Positions 54,998 through 64,000 of a stretch of 64,000 bases of DNA are shown here, piece after piece. Every line of letters starts with the position of its first letter. Positions within the stretch are counted from its first letter, which is position 1. The position numbers and the translations under genes were made by a program. Origin of the DNA: Pseudomonas fluorescens (GTDB taxonomy: Bacteria > Pseudomonadota > Gammaproteobacteria > Pseudomonadales > Pseudomonadaceae); NCBI RefSeq assembly GCF_902498195.1, contig NZ_CABVIY010000001.1:124001-188000 (forward strand), read 5' to 3'. The notes under the pieces are model-generated. The model saw nothing but the letters and a program-made list of their open reading frames with translations. It was not told where the DNA came from and did not search any database.

Positions 54998-55783
54998 ATG
55001 GATTTAGTGAACATCGGTTTGGTCGTCGCCGGTTTGGTCGTCGGCTTCATCGTCGGCATGACCGGCGTGGGTGGCGGGTCGTTGATGACGCCTATCCTGC
55101 TGGGTTTCGGCATCAACCCGGCCACCGCTGTCGGCACCGATCTGCTGTACGCGGCCATCACCAAATCCAGTGGCGTGCTGGTTCACCGGAAGAACAACAA
55201 CATCGACTGGGCCATTACCGGTTGGCTGACCCTGGGCAGTGTGCCGGCGGTGGCGATGACGTTGTGGTTCCTCAGCAGCCTGAACGAAGCGCCCGATGCG
55301 ATGAACGCCATCATCAAGCAGGCCCTGGGCTTTGTTCTGTTTGCCACGGCACTGGCGATCCTGTTCAAGAAACGCCTGCTCGATTTCGCCCACAAACGTG
55401 CCGGCGGCCAATACAAACCGAGCGGTTCACGGCTGAATGTGCTGACGGTGATCACCGGCCTGGTGCTGGGCACCATGGTCGCGCTGACCTCCATCGGCGC
55501 TGGCGCCCTGGGCACCGTGGCGTTGTTCATTCTCTATCCGCTGTTGCCGACCCGTCGCCTGGTGGGCACGGAAATCGCCCATGCCGTCCCCCTGACCCTG
55601 GTCGCCGGCCTTGGCCACGCGAGCATGGGCAACATGGATTGGCAGGTGCTGGGTTTCCTGCTGGTAGGTTCGCTGCCGGGGATTTACCTGGGCAGCCACT
55701 TGACCGGGCGCATCTCGGACGAGCTGTTGCGTCCTTGCCTGGCGACGATGCTGGTATTGATAGGTTACAAATTGGCGTTCTGA
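54998..55783 (+). CDS. TSUP/TauE-SafE family exporter
   Basis: A 261-residue inner-membrane protein with about eight helices in two homologous halves. The family signature GMTGVGGGSLMTPILLGFG (about 20-38) recurs in weaker form as LTSIGAGALGTVALFILYP in the second half. Proteins of this family export sulfite, sulfonates or other organic anions. The particular substrate is unknown. An in-frame GTG at 54986 is a possible but less likely start. Confidence 0.87.
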   Translation: MDLVNIGLVVAGLVVGFIVGMTGVGGGSLMTPILLGFGINPATAVGTDLLYAAITKSSGVLVHRKNNNIDWAITGWLTLGSVPAVAMTLWFLSSLNEAPDAMNAIIKQALGFVLFATALAILFKKRLLDFAHKRAGGQYKPSGSRLNVLTVITGLVLGTMVALTSIGAGALGTVALFILYPLLPTRRLVGTEIAHAVPLTLVAGLGHASMGNMDWQVLGFLLVGSLPGIYLGSHLTGRISDELLRPCLATMLVLIGYKLAF

Positions 55784-55792
55784 ACGCCAGCG

Positions 55793-55888
55793 TCATTCGC
55801 GGGTGAAAACGTCCACTCGGTGTCCGTCCGGATCATCGAAATCCACCCGCCGTCCACCGGCCGCTCCCCGCGCTTTCCAGGGACCGGT
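55793..55888 (-). pseudogene. C-terminal relic of a VOC/glyoxalase-superfamily gene
   Basis: Reading left from 55888, the frame encodes VDFDDPDGHRVDVFTRE and a stop at 55793-55795. The DPDGH..VFT pattern is the conserved C-terminus of VOC (glyoxalase/bleomycin-resistance) proteins. The frame is closed upstream by a TAA at 55889-55891. A neighbouring frame continues with GNPWTDKPVPGK, so a frameshift and loss of the N-terminal part are likely. No start codon or full domain remains. Confidence 0.55.
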
Positions 55889-56033
55889 TTATCGGTCCAG
55901 GGGTTGCCTGCCTGTTGCGCTATGTCCGCCCTGACCTAAGCTTGGGTCAAGGCGGAACACATTTGCGAAGCGTCACCGGAACGAACGCCGCGATGCGCAA
56001 TCATTAGAGCGTGGATATCAAAAGGAGATGCGC

Positions 56034-56597
56034 ATGCTCATCAGGTCACTGACCCTGGCTACCCTGCTGGCTATCGCCGGCCCCCTGTTCGCTGCCGATG
56101 GCGATTCACCACTGGACGTCTTCAAAGGCCTGGCCCGACCCCTGATTGTCATTGCGCCGAGTACCGTGGATCCGGTCTGGGTGAACCTGAAGAAATCCCT
56201 GGAGGATCCTGCCAACAAGCAGGGCGTCGCCGAGCGCAACATCAAGGTCTACAGCGTGTTGAACATGTCCGGCCAACTCGACGGCAAGGACATCGGCCAA
56301 CAAGACACCATGGCGCTGATCCGTGCGCTGAAGCTGGGTGCCGGGGCACTGCCGAAGGTGATTCTGGTGGGCAAGGACGGCGAGAAAAAACTCGAAAGTT
56401 CGGGGGAAGAATCGAAGTCGGTCGACCTGAAGAAAATCTTCGACACCATCGACGCCCTGCCGGCGGCCGAGAAGGAAACGACAACACTGGCCCCCCCTCC
56501 GGTAGCCGTCGAGGCGCCGGTCGCCAAGGGCGCCAAAAACGCAAAACCCGCCAAACCGGCGAAGCCTGCCAAGCCGCCTGAGCAGCCGGATGACTAA
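56034..56597 (+). CDS. exported DUF4174-like protein with Lys/Ala/Pro tail
   Basis: A 187-residue protein with a signal peptide (1-20, ending LFA-ADGD), a DUF4174-type domain (about 26-135, PLIVIAPSTVDPVWVNLKK and LPKVILVGKDGEKKL, thioredoxin-like in outline) and a low-complexity tail with repeated KPAKPAKPAKPP. The start at 56034 is decided by AAGGAG six bases upstream; the ATG at 56028 overlaps that site. The function is unknown; the tail could contact peptidoglycan or nucleic acid (inference). Confidence 0.83.
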   Translation: MLIRSLTLATLLAIAGPLFAADGDSPLDVFKGLARPLIVIAPSTVDPVWVNLKKSLEDPANKQGVAERNIKVYSVLNMSGQLDGKDIGQQDTMALIRALKLGAGALPKVILVGKDGEKKLESSGEESKSVDLKKIFDTIDALPAAEKETTTLAPPPVAVEAPVAKGAKNAKPAKPAKPAKPPEQPDD

Positions 56598-56614
56598 GCG
56601 CTAACATCTGACCT

Positions 56615-56702
56615 TGTGGGAGCGGGCTTGCTCGCGAAGAGGCCGTGTCAGTCGACATCCCTGTTGAATGTCCCGACCCCTTCGCGAGCAAGCCCGCGCC
56701 CA
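56615..56702. repeat. REP pair, class A
   Basis: Inverted class A copies lie between the convergent DUF4174 and ampC genes. The right end has a single change (GCCCGCGCCCA). Confidence 0.87.
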
Positions 56703-56736
56703 TTTTTTATTTCACCAGAAACAGCTGGCGTGGGTG

Positions 56737-57921
<1,185 letters not shown>

Positions 57922-58023
57922 TTAACGGTTACGGGCCGAGGGATTTATTTAAGCCGGTTCGCGGGTGGCGTGTCGATCAACAATCATCGCGATGACGTCA
58001 GATGCCTTCACACGAACTGGCGA

Positions 58024-58932
58024 TCAGACACGTGCCACCTGAACCACTGGCCGCCTCTCCAGATTCAACGCCAACACACTGATTAGCACCACCACCGCAC
58101 CCACCGCCACCATCAACGTCGGCTGTTCGCCCAAGGCAACGGATGCCATCGCCATCGCCATCGGCGGCACCAGGTACAGCGTCATCGTCGCCCGGCTCAG
58201 GTCGACGTGCGCCAGCACATAGGCCCAGGCCAGATACGCCAGGGCGCTGGGGAAAATCCCCAGGGCCAATACGGCGGCCTGCACCCGCAGGGGCGCATTG
58301 AGAACCTGGTCCGCCAGCCCCGGCAGGAAAATCAACAGCAGTGCCGTGCCCGACCAGACCGTGTAACACACCAGGGTCAAGCCGTCATAACGCCCGGTGT
58401 GATGCTTTTGCAGGGCGAAGTAGAGGCTCCAGGACAGCGCCGCCAACAGGATCAGCAAGCCGTGGGCGTCGATGCTGCCCAGGCCGTGGTCGCCCGCCAC
58501 CACGATCACCACGCCGGTCAGGCCCAGGAGCACGCAGCCCCAACGCCAGACGCTGACCCGGTCCTTGAATACATAGCGCGCCAGCAATGTGCTGAACAGC
58601 GGCGTCGACTGCGCCAGCACACTCGACGCACCGGCGCTGACGCCCTGCTGGCCGAAATTGATCGCCACGTGATGCAGGCTCACCGCAAAGAACCCCAGGG
58701 CCATCAGCAGCGGCACGTCGCGCAGTGACGGCAGGCGAATACCCCTGATCATTGCGACCACGGCCATGAACAGCGAGGCCAGCAAAAAGCGCAACAGCGC
58801 CAGGTGCACGGGGTCGTAGGCCTGCAAACCGATATGGATGCCGGTCGGGGAATAACCCCAGCAGGCCACGACCAGGGCCATGGCCAGGATGATTTTCAAG
58901 GGAGAAGCGGGAGAGGGCGTGAGTACTTTCAT
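58024..58932 (-). CDS. EamA-family DMT permease
   Basis: A 302-residue, ten-helix inner-membrane protein with two EamA repeats (about 15-145 and 160-290), for example ACWGYSPTGIHIGLQAYDPVHL and LAWAYVLAHVDLSRATMTLYL. Members export amino acids, nucleosides or other metabolites; the substrate here is unknown. The start MKVLTPSPAS at 58930-58932 is chosen over an upstream ATG that adds polar residues. It is divergent, 98 bases apart, from a LysR gene that probably regulates it. Confidence 0.87.
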   Translation of the reverse strand: MKVLTPSPASPLKIILAMALVVACWGYSPTGIHIGLQAYDPVHLALLRFLLASLFMAVVAMIRGIRLPSLRDVPLLMALGFFAVSLHHVAINFGQQGVSAGASSVLAQSTPLFSTLLARYVFKDRVSVWRWGCVLLGLTGVVIVVAGDHGLGSIDAHGLLILLAALSWSLYFALQKHHTGRYDGLTLVCYTVWSGTALLLIFLPGLADQVLNAPLRVQAAVLALGIFPSALAYLAWAYVLAHVDLSRATMTLYLVPPMAMAMASVALGEQPTLMVAVGAVVVLISVLALNLERRPVVQVARV

Positions 58933-59030
58933 GAGATGGCACCGAGAGGCTGATGCGCTGAGTATCAGAATTCGGATCATTCGCCACAACTGACTTATAC
59001 TGCGCTAATCGTTCACTTTGAGTGATGTAT

Positions 59031-59894
59031 ATGGAGCTGGCGCAGATACGCATGTTCAAGACCGTGGCCGAGGTCGGCAGCATTGCCCGTGCGGCCGAAG
59101 TGCTGCACTGCGTGCCGTCGAACATCACGGCACGGATCAAGTCGCTGGAAACGGAATTGGGGGTGGCGCTGTTTCTTCGCGAGGGGCGCGGCCTGCGCAT
59201 CAGCCCGTCGGGGCAGACATTTCTGGCGTACGCCTCGAAGATCCTGGCCCTCACGGCCGAAGCCAAGCGCGCGGTGGACCCCGGCGCCGAGCCATCCGGC
59301 CCGTTGCGTATCGGGGCCATCGAGTCGTCGGCCACCGGGCGCTTGCCGCGCCTGCTGGCGAAATTCCACAAGCGCTACCCGGCGGTGGCGCTGGAATTGA
59401 CCACCGGCAGCTGGGGCCAGTTGCTGGACGACACTCTGAGCCATCGCCTGGACGGCGCGATTGTCGCGGTGGATGTCGAGCGCTCACACCTCAAGCGCAC
59501 ACCGATGTACCGCGAAGACCTGTTGCTGATTGCCTCGACCTCTCTTGGGCCGATACGCGATATGGCGGATTTGCACGACAAGACCGTGTTCATGTGGCCC
59601 CAGGGCTGTCCGTATCGGGCGGCGCTGGAGCATTGGCTGTTGCGCCAGGGCCAGGCGCTGCCGATCGTCAGCCTGGCCAGTTATGGCGCGATTGTCGGCT
59701 GTGTCAGCGCCGGGGCCGGCGTGGCGCTGGTGCCCAAGGGCGTGTTCGATCAGTACGCCAGGGGCGCGGGGTGCGTGGGGTATGAGTTCCCGGAACTGAC
59801 GGCCATCGACAACCTGTTCTACTGGCATGAAAACGCCGGGGTGCACCCGGCGCGCGAAGCGTTTGTGGCGATGTTGCGCGAGGAGTTTGCGTGA
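59031..59894 (+). CDS. LysR-family regulator, divergent from EamA gene
   Basis: A 287-residue regulator with an N-terminal helix-turn-helix (about 1-60, MFKTVAEVGSIARAAEVLHC and PSNITARIKSLETELG) and a LysR substrate domain (about 88-285, LRIGAIESSATGRLPRLLA). The divergent, closely spaced arrangement with the EamA permease is a classic LysR target layout, so exporter control by an exported metabolite is likely. The ATG at 59031 is favoured over ATG/GTG codons just upstream because MELAQIRMF matches family starts. Confidence 0.88.
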   Translation: MELAQIRMFKTVAEVGSIARAAEVLHCVPSNITARIKSLETELGVALFLREGRGLRISPSGQTFLAYASKILALTAEAKRAVDPGAEPSGPLRIGAIESSATGRLPRLLAKFHKRYPAVALELTTGSWGQLLDDTLSHRLDGAIVAVDVERSHLKRTPMYREDLLLIASTSLGPIRDMADLHDKTVFMWPQGCPYRAALEHWLLRQGQALPIVSLASYGAIVGCVSAGAGVALVPKGVFDQYARGAGCVGYEFPELTAIDNLFYWHENAGVHPAREAFVAMLREEFA

Positions 59895-59909
59895 TACGCA
59901 CCGTCTCTC

Positions 59910-59988
59910 TGTAGGAGCTGCCGAAGGCTGCGATCTTTTGATCTTGAAAAACACAATCAAAGGATCGCAGCCTTCGGCAGCTCCTACA
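59910..59988. repeat. REP pair, class C
   Basis: Inverted class C copies lie between the convergent LysR and trhP genes. Confidence 0.87.
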
Positions 59989-59993
59989 GGGGG

Positions 59994-61319
59994 TCAGGTT
60001 GTGCTGATATCCCGCATCAACAACCCGAACCGCAAATCCACCGCATCCGGTATCGGCAGGTACACCGTATGCCCGTCCCCCGGCGCCACGTCGATCGGCG
60101 CGCCTTTGACGTTTTGCAGCTGATGCAGGTCGAAGTGAAAGTTGCCCTTGGGGGTCATCAGTTCCATGTGATCGCCCAGGCCGAAGCGGTTTTTCACCTT
60201 CACCTCGGCCAATCGATCGCGCCGTTCGCCGGTCAGTTCGCCGACAAACTGCTGCCGTTCCGCCACCGAGCTGCCGTTCTGGTAGTTCTGGTATTCGTCA
60301 TGCACGTGCCGACGCAGGAAGCCTTCGGTGTAGCCGCGCTGGGCGAGTGATTCGAGGTCGGTCATCAGGCTGCGGTCAAACGGCCGGCCCGCGACCGCGT
60401 CGTCGATGGCCCGGCGATAGACCTGGGTGGTGCGCGCGCAATAAAAGTGCGATTTGGTCCGCCCTTCGATTTTCAGGGAATGCACGCCCATCCGGGTCAG
60501 GCGCTCGACATGCTGCACGGCGCGCAGGTCCTTGGCGTTCATGATGTAGGTGCCGTGTTCATCTTCGAACGCGGGCATCAATTCACCGGGGCGACCGGCT
60601 TCCTGCAACAGGAACACCTGCCCGGTGGGCGCGCCCAGGCCCAGGGTCGGTTCCGGCTGATACTGTTGAACGATCTCGCCGAGGGCGTTTTGCGTCGCTT
60701 CCTGCGCCGAGTACTTCCAGCGGCAGGCATTGGTGCAGCTGCCCTGATTGGCATCGCGCCTGTTCAGGTAGCCCGACAGCAGGCAGCGACCCGAATATGC
60801 CATGCACAGCGCGCCATGCACGAACACCTCCAGCTCCATGGCCGGGACCTGCTGGCGTATCTCGTCGATTTCTTCCAGGGACAGTTCCCGCGACAGGATG
60901 ATCCGGCTCAGGCCCTGTTGCTGCCAGAACTCGACGCTCGCCCAGTTCACCGTGTTGGCCTGCACCGACAGGTGAATCGGCATCTGCGGGTAGTGCCGGC
61001 GCACCAGCATGATCAGGCCCGGGTCGGACATGATCAGGGCGTCGGGCGCCATGGCGATGATGGGCGCCAGGTCCTTGAGGAAGGTTTTCAGCTTGGCGTT
61101 GTGCGGCGCGATGTTCACCACCACATAGAACCGCTTGCCCTGGGCCTGTGCCTCGTCGATGCCCAGGGCCAGGTGGGCATGATCGAACTCGTTGTTGCGC
61201 ACCCGCAGGCTGTAGCGCGGCTGGCCGGCGTACACCGCATCGGCGCCATAGGCGAAGGCATAGCGCATGTTTTTCAGGGTGCCGGCCGGGGCGAGCAGTT
61301 CGGGAGCAATGAGGTTCAT
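59994..61319 (-). CDS. trhP: U32-family tRNA 5-hydroxyuridine synthesis protein TrhP (YegQ)
   Basis: A 441-residue protein of the peptidase U32 family; E. coli YegQ/TrhP has 453. PELLAPAGTLKNMRYAFAYG opens the barrel domain. The U32 signature with conserved cysteines, FVHGALCMAYSGRCLLSGYL, then GSCTNACRWKY, suggests an iron-sulfur site. TrhP is required for prephenate-dependent 5-hydroxyuridine at the tRNA wobble position. The start at 61317-61319 excludes an Arg-rich upstream extension. A U32 paralogue cannot be excluded. Confidence 0.88.
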   Translation of the reverse strand: MNLIAPELLAPAGTLKNMRYAFAYGADAVYAGQPRYSLRVRNNEFDHAHLALGIDEAQAQGKRFYVVVNIAPHNAKLKTFLKDLAPIIAMAPDALIMSDPGLIMLVRRHYPQMPIHLSVQANTVNWASVEFWQQQGLSRIILSRELSLEEIDEIRQQVPAMELEVFVHGALCMAYSGRCLLSGYLNRRDANQGSCTNACRWKYSAQEATQNALGEIVQQYQPEPTLGLGAPTGQVFLLQEAGRPGELMPAFEDEHGTYIMNAKDLRAVQHVERLTRMGVHSLKIEGRTKSHFYCARTTQVYRRAIDDAVAGRPFDRSLMTDLESLAQRGYTEGFLRRHVHDEYQNYQNGSSVAERQQFVGELTGERRDRLAEVKVKNRFGLGDHMELMTPKGNFHFDLHQLQNVKGAPIDVAPGDGHTVYLPIPDAVDLRFGLLMRDISTT

Positions 61320-61481
61320 GGCGGGTCGGTCGCAAAAGCCGGCGAGGGTAAACGCCTTGCCCCGAGGGTTTATTGATCTGGATCTATGCTTGATGAACAA
61401 ACGGATGGCACTTGCGCGAACCGTGGCGGCCTAAGCATCAGCACGCAATGTTGCGTGGCGTTGGACTGACATGGATCGGAC

Positions 61482-62543
61482 ATGAACGAAGAGAAACTGC
61501 AAGACAAGTCCTTGACGGTTCTGCTGGGTGTGGTGAGCATCGCGTTTATCTGGATTCTGTTGCCGTTCTACGGCGCGGTGTTCTGGGCGGTGATCCTCGG
61601 TATCCTCTTTGCGCCCATGCAGCGTCGACTGCAATTGAAGTTCGGCTGGCAACGCAACCTCACCTCGCTGCTCACCCTCAGCATCTGTCTGGTCATTGCG
61701 ATCCTTCCCGTGATTGTCCTCGGCATCTTCCTGGTTCAGGAGGGCGCCGCCGTGTACAAAAGCATCGAGTCAGGTGAGCTGGACATCGCCGGTTACGTCG
61801 CTCAGTTCAAGCACAGTCTGCCGCCATACTTCCAGCATTTGATGGATCGTTTCGGCCTGGGCGGGCTGGAGGGCATGCGCGAGAAAATCATCAAGAGCGC
61901 GGTGACCGGGGGGCAGGAACTGGCGACCCAGGCGTTCAGTTTTGGCCAGGGCACCTTCGAGTTCATCGTCAGCTTTTTCATCATGCTGTACCTGCTGTTC
62001 TTTTTCCTGCGCGACGGCGCGGAGCTGGCACGCAAGGTGCGCGCCGCGGTGCCGCTGGAGGAACAGCAGAAGCGTCGCTTGCAGCTCAAGTTCAATCGCG
62101 TGGTCAGGGCCACGGTGAAAGGCAACCTGCTGGTGGCTATCACCCAAGGGGCGCTGGGCGGTTTGATCTTCTGGTTTCTGGACATCCCCAGCGCATTGCT
62201 CTGGGCGGTGTTGATGGCTTTTCTGTCGCTGTTGCCAGCGGTGGGGGCGGGCATTGTCTGGGCACCGGTGGCGGCGTTTTTCCTGTTCACCGGCGCAATC
62301 TGGCAAGGCGTGGTGCTGGGGTTGTTCGGGGTGTTCGTGATCGGCCTGGTGGATAACGTGCTACGCCCGATCCTGGTGGGCAAGGACACGAAAATGCCCG
62401 ACTACCTGATCCTGATCTCGACGCTTGGCGGCCTGGCGGTGTTCGGGCTCAACGGGTTCGTCATCGGCCCGCTGATCGCGGCGCTGTTCATGTCCAGCTG
62501 GGACATTTTCCTGGAAACCAAGCCGCGGGTTCAGTTGCCTTAG
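61482..62543 (+). CDS. AI-2E/PerM-family transporter
   Basis: A 353-residue inner-membrane protein with about eight helices and a central cytoplasmic segment (about 145-205). The family-typical regions are AFIWILLPFYGAVFWAVILG and, in the second half, GLVDNVLRPILVGKDTKMPD with FGLNGFVIGPLIAALF. The family was named for autoinducer-2 export, but members also act as Na+/H+ antiporters, so no substrate is assigned. The stop overlaps the 3' end of a small minus-strand gene by four bases. Confidence 0.87.
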   Translation: MNEEKLQDKSLTVLLGVVSIAFIWILLPFYGAVFWAVILGILFAPMQRRLQLKFGWQRNLTSLLTLSICLVIAILPVIVLGIFLVQEGAAVYKSIESGELDIAGYVAQFKHSLPPYFQHLMDRFGLGGLEGMREKIIKSAVTGGQELATQAFSFGQGTFEFIVSFFIMLYLLFFFLRDGAELARKVRAAVPLEEQQKRRLQLKFNRVVRATVKGNLLVAITQGALGGLIFWFLDIPSALLWAVLMAFLSLLPAVGAGIVWAPVAAFFLFTGAIWQGVVLGLFGVFVIGLVDNVLRPILVGKDTKMPDYLILISTLGGLAVFGLNGFVIGPLIAALFMSSWDIFLETKPRVQLP

Positions 62544-62731
62544 GCGTTGAGCTTGCCGGCGTGTTCCTGGCTGACCTGCTGTGACATCGCCTGGGCGGCC
62601 GGCAGCGAAGTGAGCGGGCCGCTGATCGGCTCGCCATCGAGCACCAGGTACCAGCAGGCAAGCAATCCGGTCGCTCTGAGCGAGGCGGGAACGGCGCTGC
62701 CGATAACGGACATGATCTGAACTTGAGACAT
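62540..62731 (-). CDS. small hypothetical protein
   Basis: A 63-residue protein starting MSQVQIMSVIGSAVPASLRA. It has a modest hydrophobic stretch (about 20-35, ATGLLACWYLVLDG) and a polar, Gln-rich end. GGAGGT eight bases before the ATG at 62729-62731 gives good support for translation and for this start. No family is recognised. Confidence 0.6.
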   Translation of the reverse strand: MSQVQIMSVIGSAVPASLRATGLLACWYLVLDGEPISGPLTSLPAAQAMSQQVSQEHAGKLNA

Positions 62732-62845
62732 CACAGGTACCTCCATCAATCTATGGAGCTACCTTACGGGGCCGGTCATTTTTCCGACAATCACCGTTTT
62801 CAATAGTGGTCATTGACGCCAGTGAGGTAACAGACCGCCTGTCGG

Positions 62846-63040
62846 TCAGTCGACCACCTGATCGAGCATATGGACCACTTCCTGCTCGTTGAGCAGGCCT
62901 TTGCGCACCAGGTTTTGCGTCAGCAGCGAGAGAAACTTGGCGCTGCGATGACCTTCCAGGTGCTTGAGTTCGGTCAGGGTGTTGTACACCTTGCTGGAAG
63001 TGCACAGGCCGACAATGCGGTGCGGGTTCTGCGTGGGCAT
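62846..63040 (-). CDS. small conserved hypothetical protein
   Basis: A 64-residue, helix-rich soluble protein, MPTQNPHRIVGLCTSSKVYN onward, ending EVVHMLDQVVD. AAGGA upstream of 63038-63040 supports this start rather than an in-frame ATG 22 codons earlier. No family is recognised. It follows the Tyr/Pro-rich protein gene and a terminator, so it probably has its own promoter. Confidence 0.65.
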   Translation of the reverse strand: MPTQNPHRIVGLCTSSKVYNTLTELKHLEGHRSAKFLSLLTQNLVRKGLLNEQEVVHMLDQVVD

Positions 63041-63171
63041 AGGGGCGTCCTTGTACTGATCAACCTGTGGGTGGCATCCAGGTGAGTCAATCTTGCCTGC
63101 TTGCACCGTTGTTACTGTCCCGAGAACGACATCGATAAGATTTTTCCAGACCCGCGCCGACGAATGGCGAC

Positions 63172-63200
63172 AAAAAACCCCGCTGGCGAGCGGGGTTTTT
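63172..63200 (-). terminator. Rho-independent terminator after the Tyr/Pro-rich protein gene
   Basis: The stem ACCCCGCT/AGCGGGGT has a 4-base loop and T runs on both strands. It lies immediately downstream of the gene ending at 63208. Confidence 0.88.
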
Positions 63201-63207
63201 GAGTCTG

Positions 63208-63591
63208 TTACCAGCGCCCATAACCGCCGTGGGGAGGGCCGTAGTAACCGCGTGGCGGGCCGTAATAGCCACGGGGCGGTCCGTAGTAGACCGGTGCCGG
63301 ACGGTAGTAGATCGGTTGCTGCACATACACCGGCGCCGGCTGGTAATAGACCGGTGGCGGTGGTGGCGCGTAATAGACCGGCGCGGGCTGGGCGTAGACC
63401 GGTTGGGCATAGACCGGTTGTGGCGCGACATACACCGGCCGGTTGGCGTTGATCAGGGCCGAGCCGACGATGGCTGTACCGACGATCGCGCCAAATACCG
63501 CCGCGTCATTACCACCACCATGGGCTTGCGCCTGCCCGGCGATCGCCAGGGCACCAATCAGCAAGGCAACTGTGGGGATTTTACGGATCAT
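63208..63591 (-). CDS. exported Tyr/Pro/Gly-rich repeat protein
   Basis: A 127-residue protein with a signal peptide (1-23, ending AQA-HGG) and a short glycine-rich hydrophobic stretch (FGAIVGTAIVGSAL). A low-complexity tail is made of PVY and YYGPPRG units, for example APQPVYAQPVYAQ and GYYGPPRGYYGPP. Such proteins are usually surface or periplasmic and of unknown role. A strong terminator follows directly. Confidence 0.83.
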   Translation of the reverse strand: MIRKIPTVALLIGALAIAGQAQAHGGGNDAAVFGAIVGTAIVGSALINANRPVYVAPQPVYAQPVYAQPAPVYYAPPPPPVYYQPAPVYVQQPIYYRPAPVYYGPPRGYYGPPRGYYGPPHGGYGRW

Positions 63592-63836
63592 GATAGTTCC
63601 TCGGTTCTTCGACCCGGCGCTTGTGTCTGCAATAGACCCAAGGATTGTCGCGGGGATACTTCTAAGACAGCGTTTTTTTGAAAATCAGCACAGCCGCTGG
63701 GTAAATTTTGTGTAAGGTCTGTACCGGCTTGCTTACGGTCGCGTGATGCCCCGCGCAGGCACGTGACCATGATCGATCAGAACCCGATGGGCTGGCTAAT
63801 CCCGTCCATCTGAAAGTGCATTGCAAGGAGATCCGC

Positions 63837-64000
63837 ATGCAGATGAACCCCAACAAAGACACCCAGTTGTGCATGTCCCTCTCCGGGCGCCCCGGGAACT
63901 TTGGCCTGCGATTTCACAATCATCTGTATGAACAGTTGGGCCTGAATTTCTACTACAAGGCGTTCAGCAGCCAGGACTTGCCGGGCGCGGTGGGCGGTAT
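63837..64000 (+). CDS. shikimate 5-dehydrogenase-like protein, 5' part
   Basis: The first 54 codons are inside the window: MQMNPNKDTQLCMSLSGRPG, then NFGLRFHNHLYEQLGLNFYY. This resembles the N-terminal substrate domain of AroE-like shikimate dehydrogenases, with the SLSGRPGNFGLRFHN segment where AroE has its shikimate-binding SxS motif. AAGGAG six bases upstream fixes the start at 63837. It would reduce 3-dehydroshikimate or a related ring acid with NADPH. It continues past the window end. Confidence 0.75.
   Translation, partial: MQMNPNKDTQLCMSLSGRPGNFGLRFHNHLYEQLGLNFYYKAFSSQDLPGAVGG

Overview
This 64 kb window looks like a chromosomal segment of a Pseudomonas of the P. fluorescens group. 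The evidence is the high-GC codon use, a pseudomonad-type metallothionein, a PaaX/PaaY-controlled phenylacetate operon, and 28 short inverted-repeat (REP-type) elements of three families (GTGGGAGCGGGCTTGCTCGC, TGTAGGAGCGAGCCTGCTCG and TGTAGGAGCTGCCGCAGGCT) that sit between genes. There are no rRNA or tRNA genes, no CRISPR array, no transposase and no prophage. The window reads as core plus niche-specific chromosome.

1-9.1 kb: aromatic amine and phenylacetate catabolism. The minus-strand operon paaF-paaG-paaH-paaI-paaJ (paaJ cut by the window edge) encodes lower steps of phenylacetyl-CoA breakdown. It faces paaY and the repressor gene paaX across a control region holding three copies of GTGATAC. 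Next come feaR and, convergent with it, tynA, a periplasmic copper amine oxidase that turns phenylethylamine into phenylacetaldehyde. The aldehyde dehydrogenase linking the two halves (feaB) is not in the window.

9.4-15.4 kb: a ferritin-like DUF6306 protein with a cyclopropane-fatty-acid synthase in a locally AT-richer patch, then a fecI-fecR-fecA iron-signalling unit.

15.5-34.7 kb: transport, nucleobase and sensing genes: an MFS exporter, a diaminopimelate-epimerase-like protein that has lost both catalytic cysteines, cytosine deaminase, an alpha/beta hydrolase with an Asp nucleophile, queD, a patatin-like lipase, a PepSY-PepSY-PhoP/PhoQ-like operon, an MHS-type transporter with a large insertion, two chemoreceptors flanking an NhaC-like antiporter, a LysR regulator and a split YdcZ transporter pair.

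34.8-45.9 kb: small genes (metallothionein, DUF6555-like, XapX), an AraC regulator, a medium-chain dehydrogenase, the selD-selU pair for tRNA selenouridine, a membrane-anchored histidine phosphatase, a glutathione transferase, a zinc-type hemB, an FAD monooxygenase and a DUF1615 lipoprotein.

46.0-48.5 kb: an ECF sigma factor and RskA-type anti-sigma pair between a secreted protein made of 13-residue tandem repeats and a DUF3455 exported protein. This is the least explained locus here and my best candidate for an undescribed envelope-stress module.

48.6-64 kb: a second glutathione transferase, a CBS protein, DNA polymerase II (polB), DUF1810, an aldo/keto reductase, a lipoprotein, a TSUP exporter, the relic of a VOC/glyoxalase gene, a DUF4174 protein, class C beta-lactamase without an adjacent ampR, a divergent EamA-LysR pair, the U32 tRNA hydroxylation protein TrhP, an AI-2E family permease, small conserved proteins and the 5' end of a shikimate dehydrogenase-like gene.
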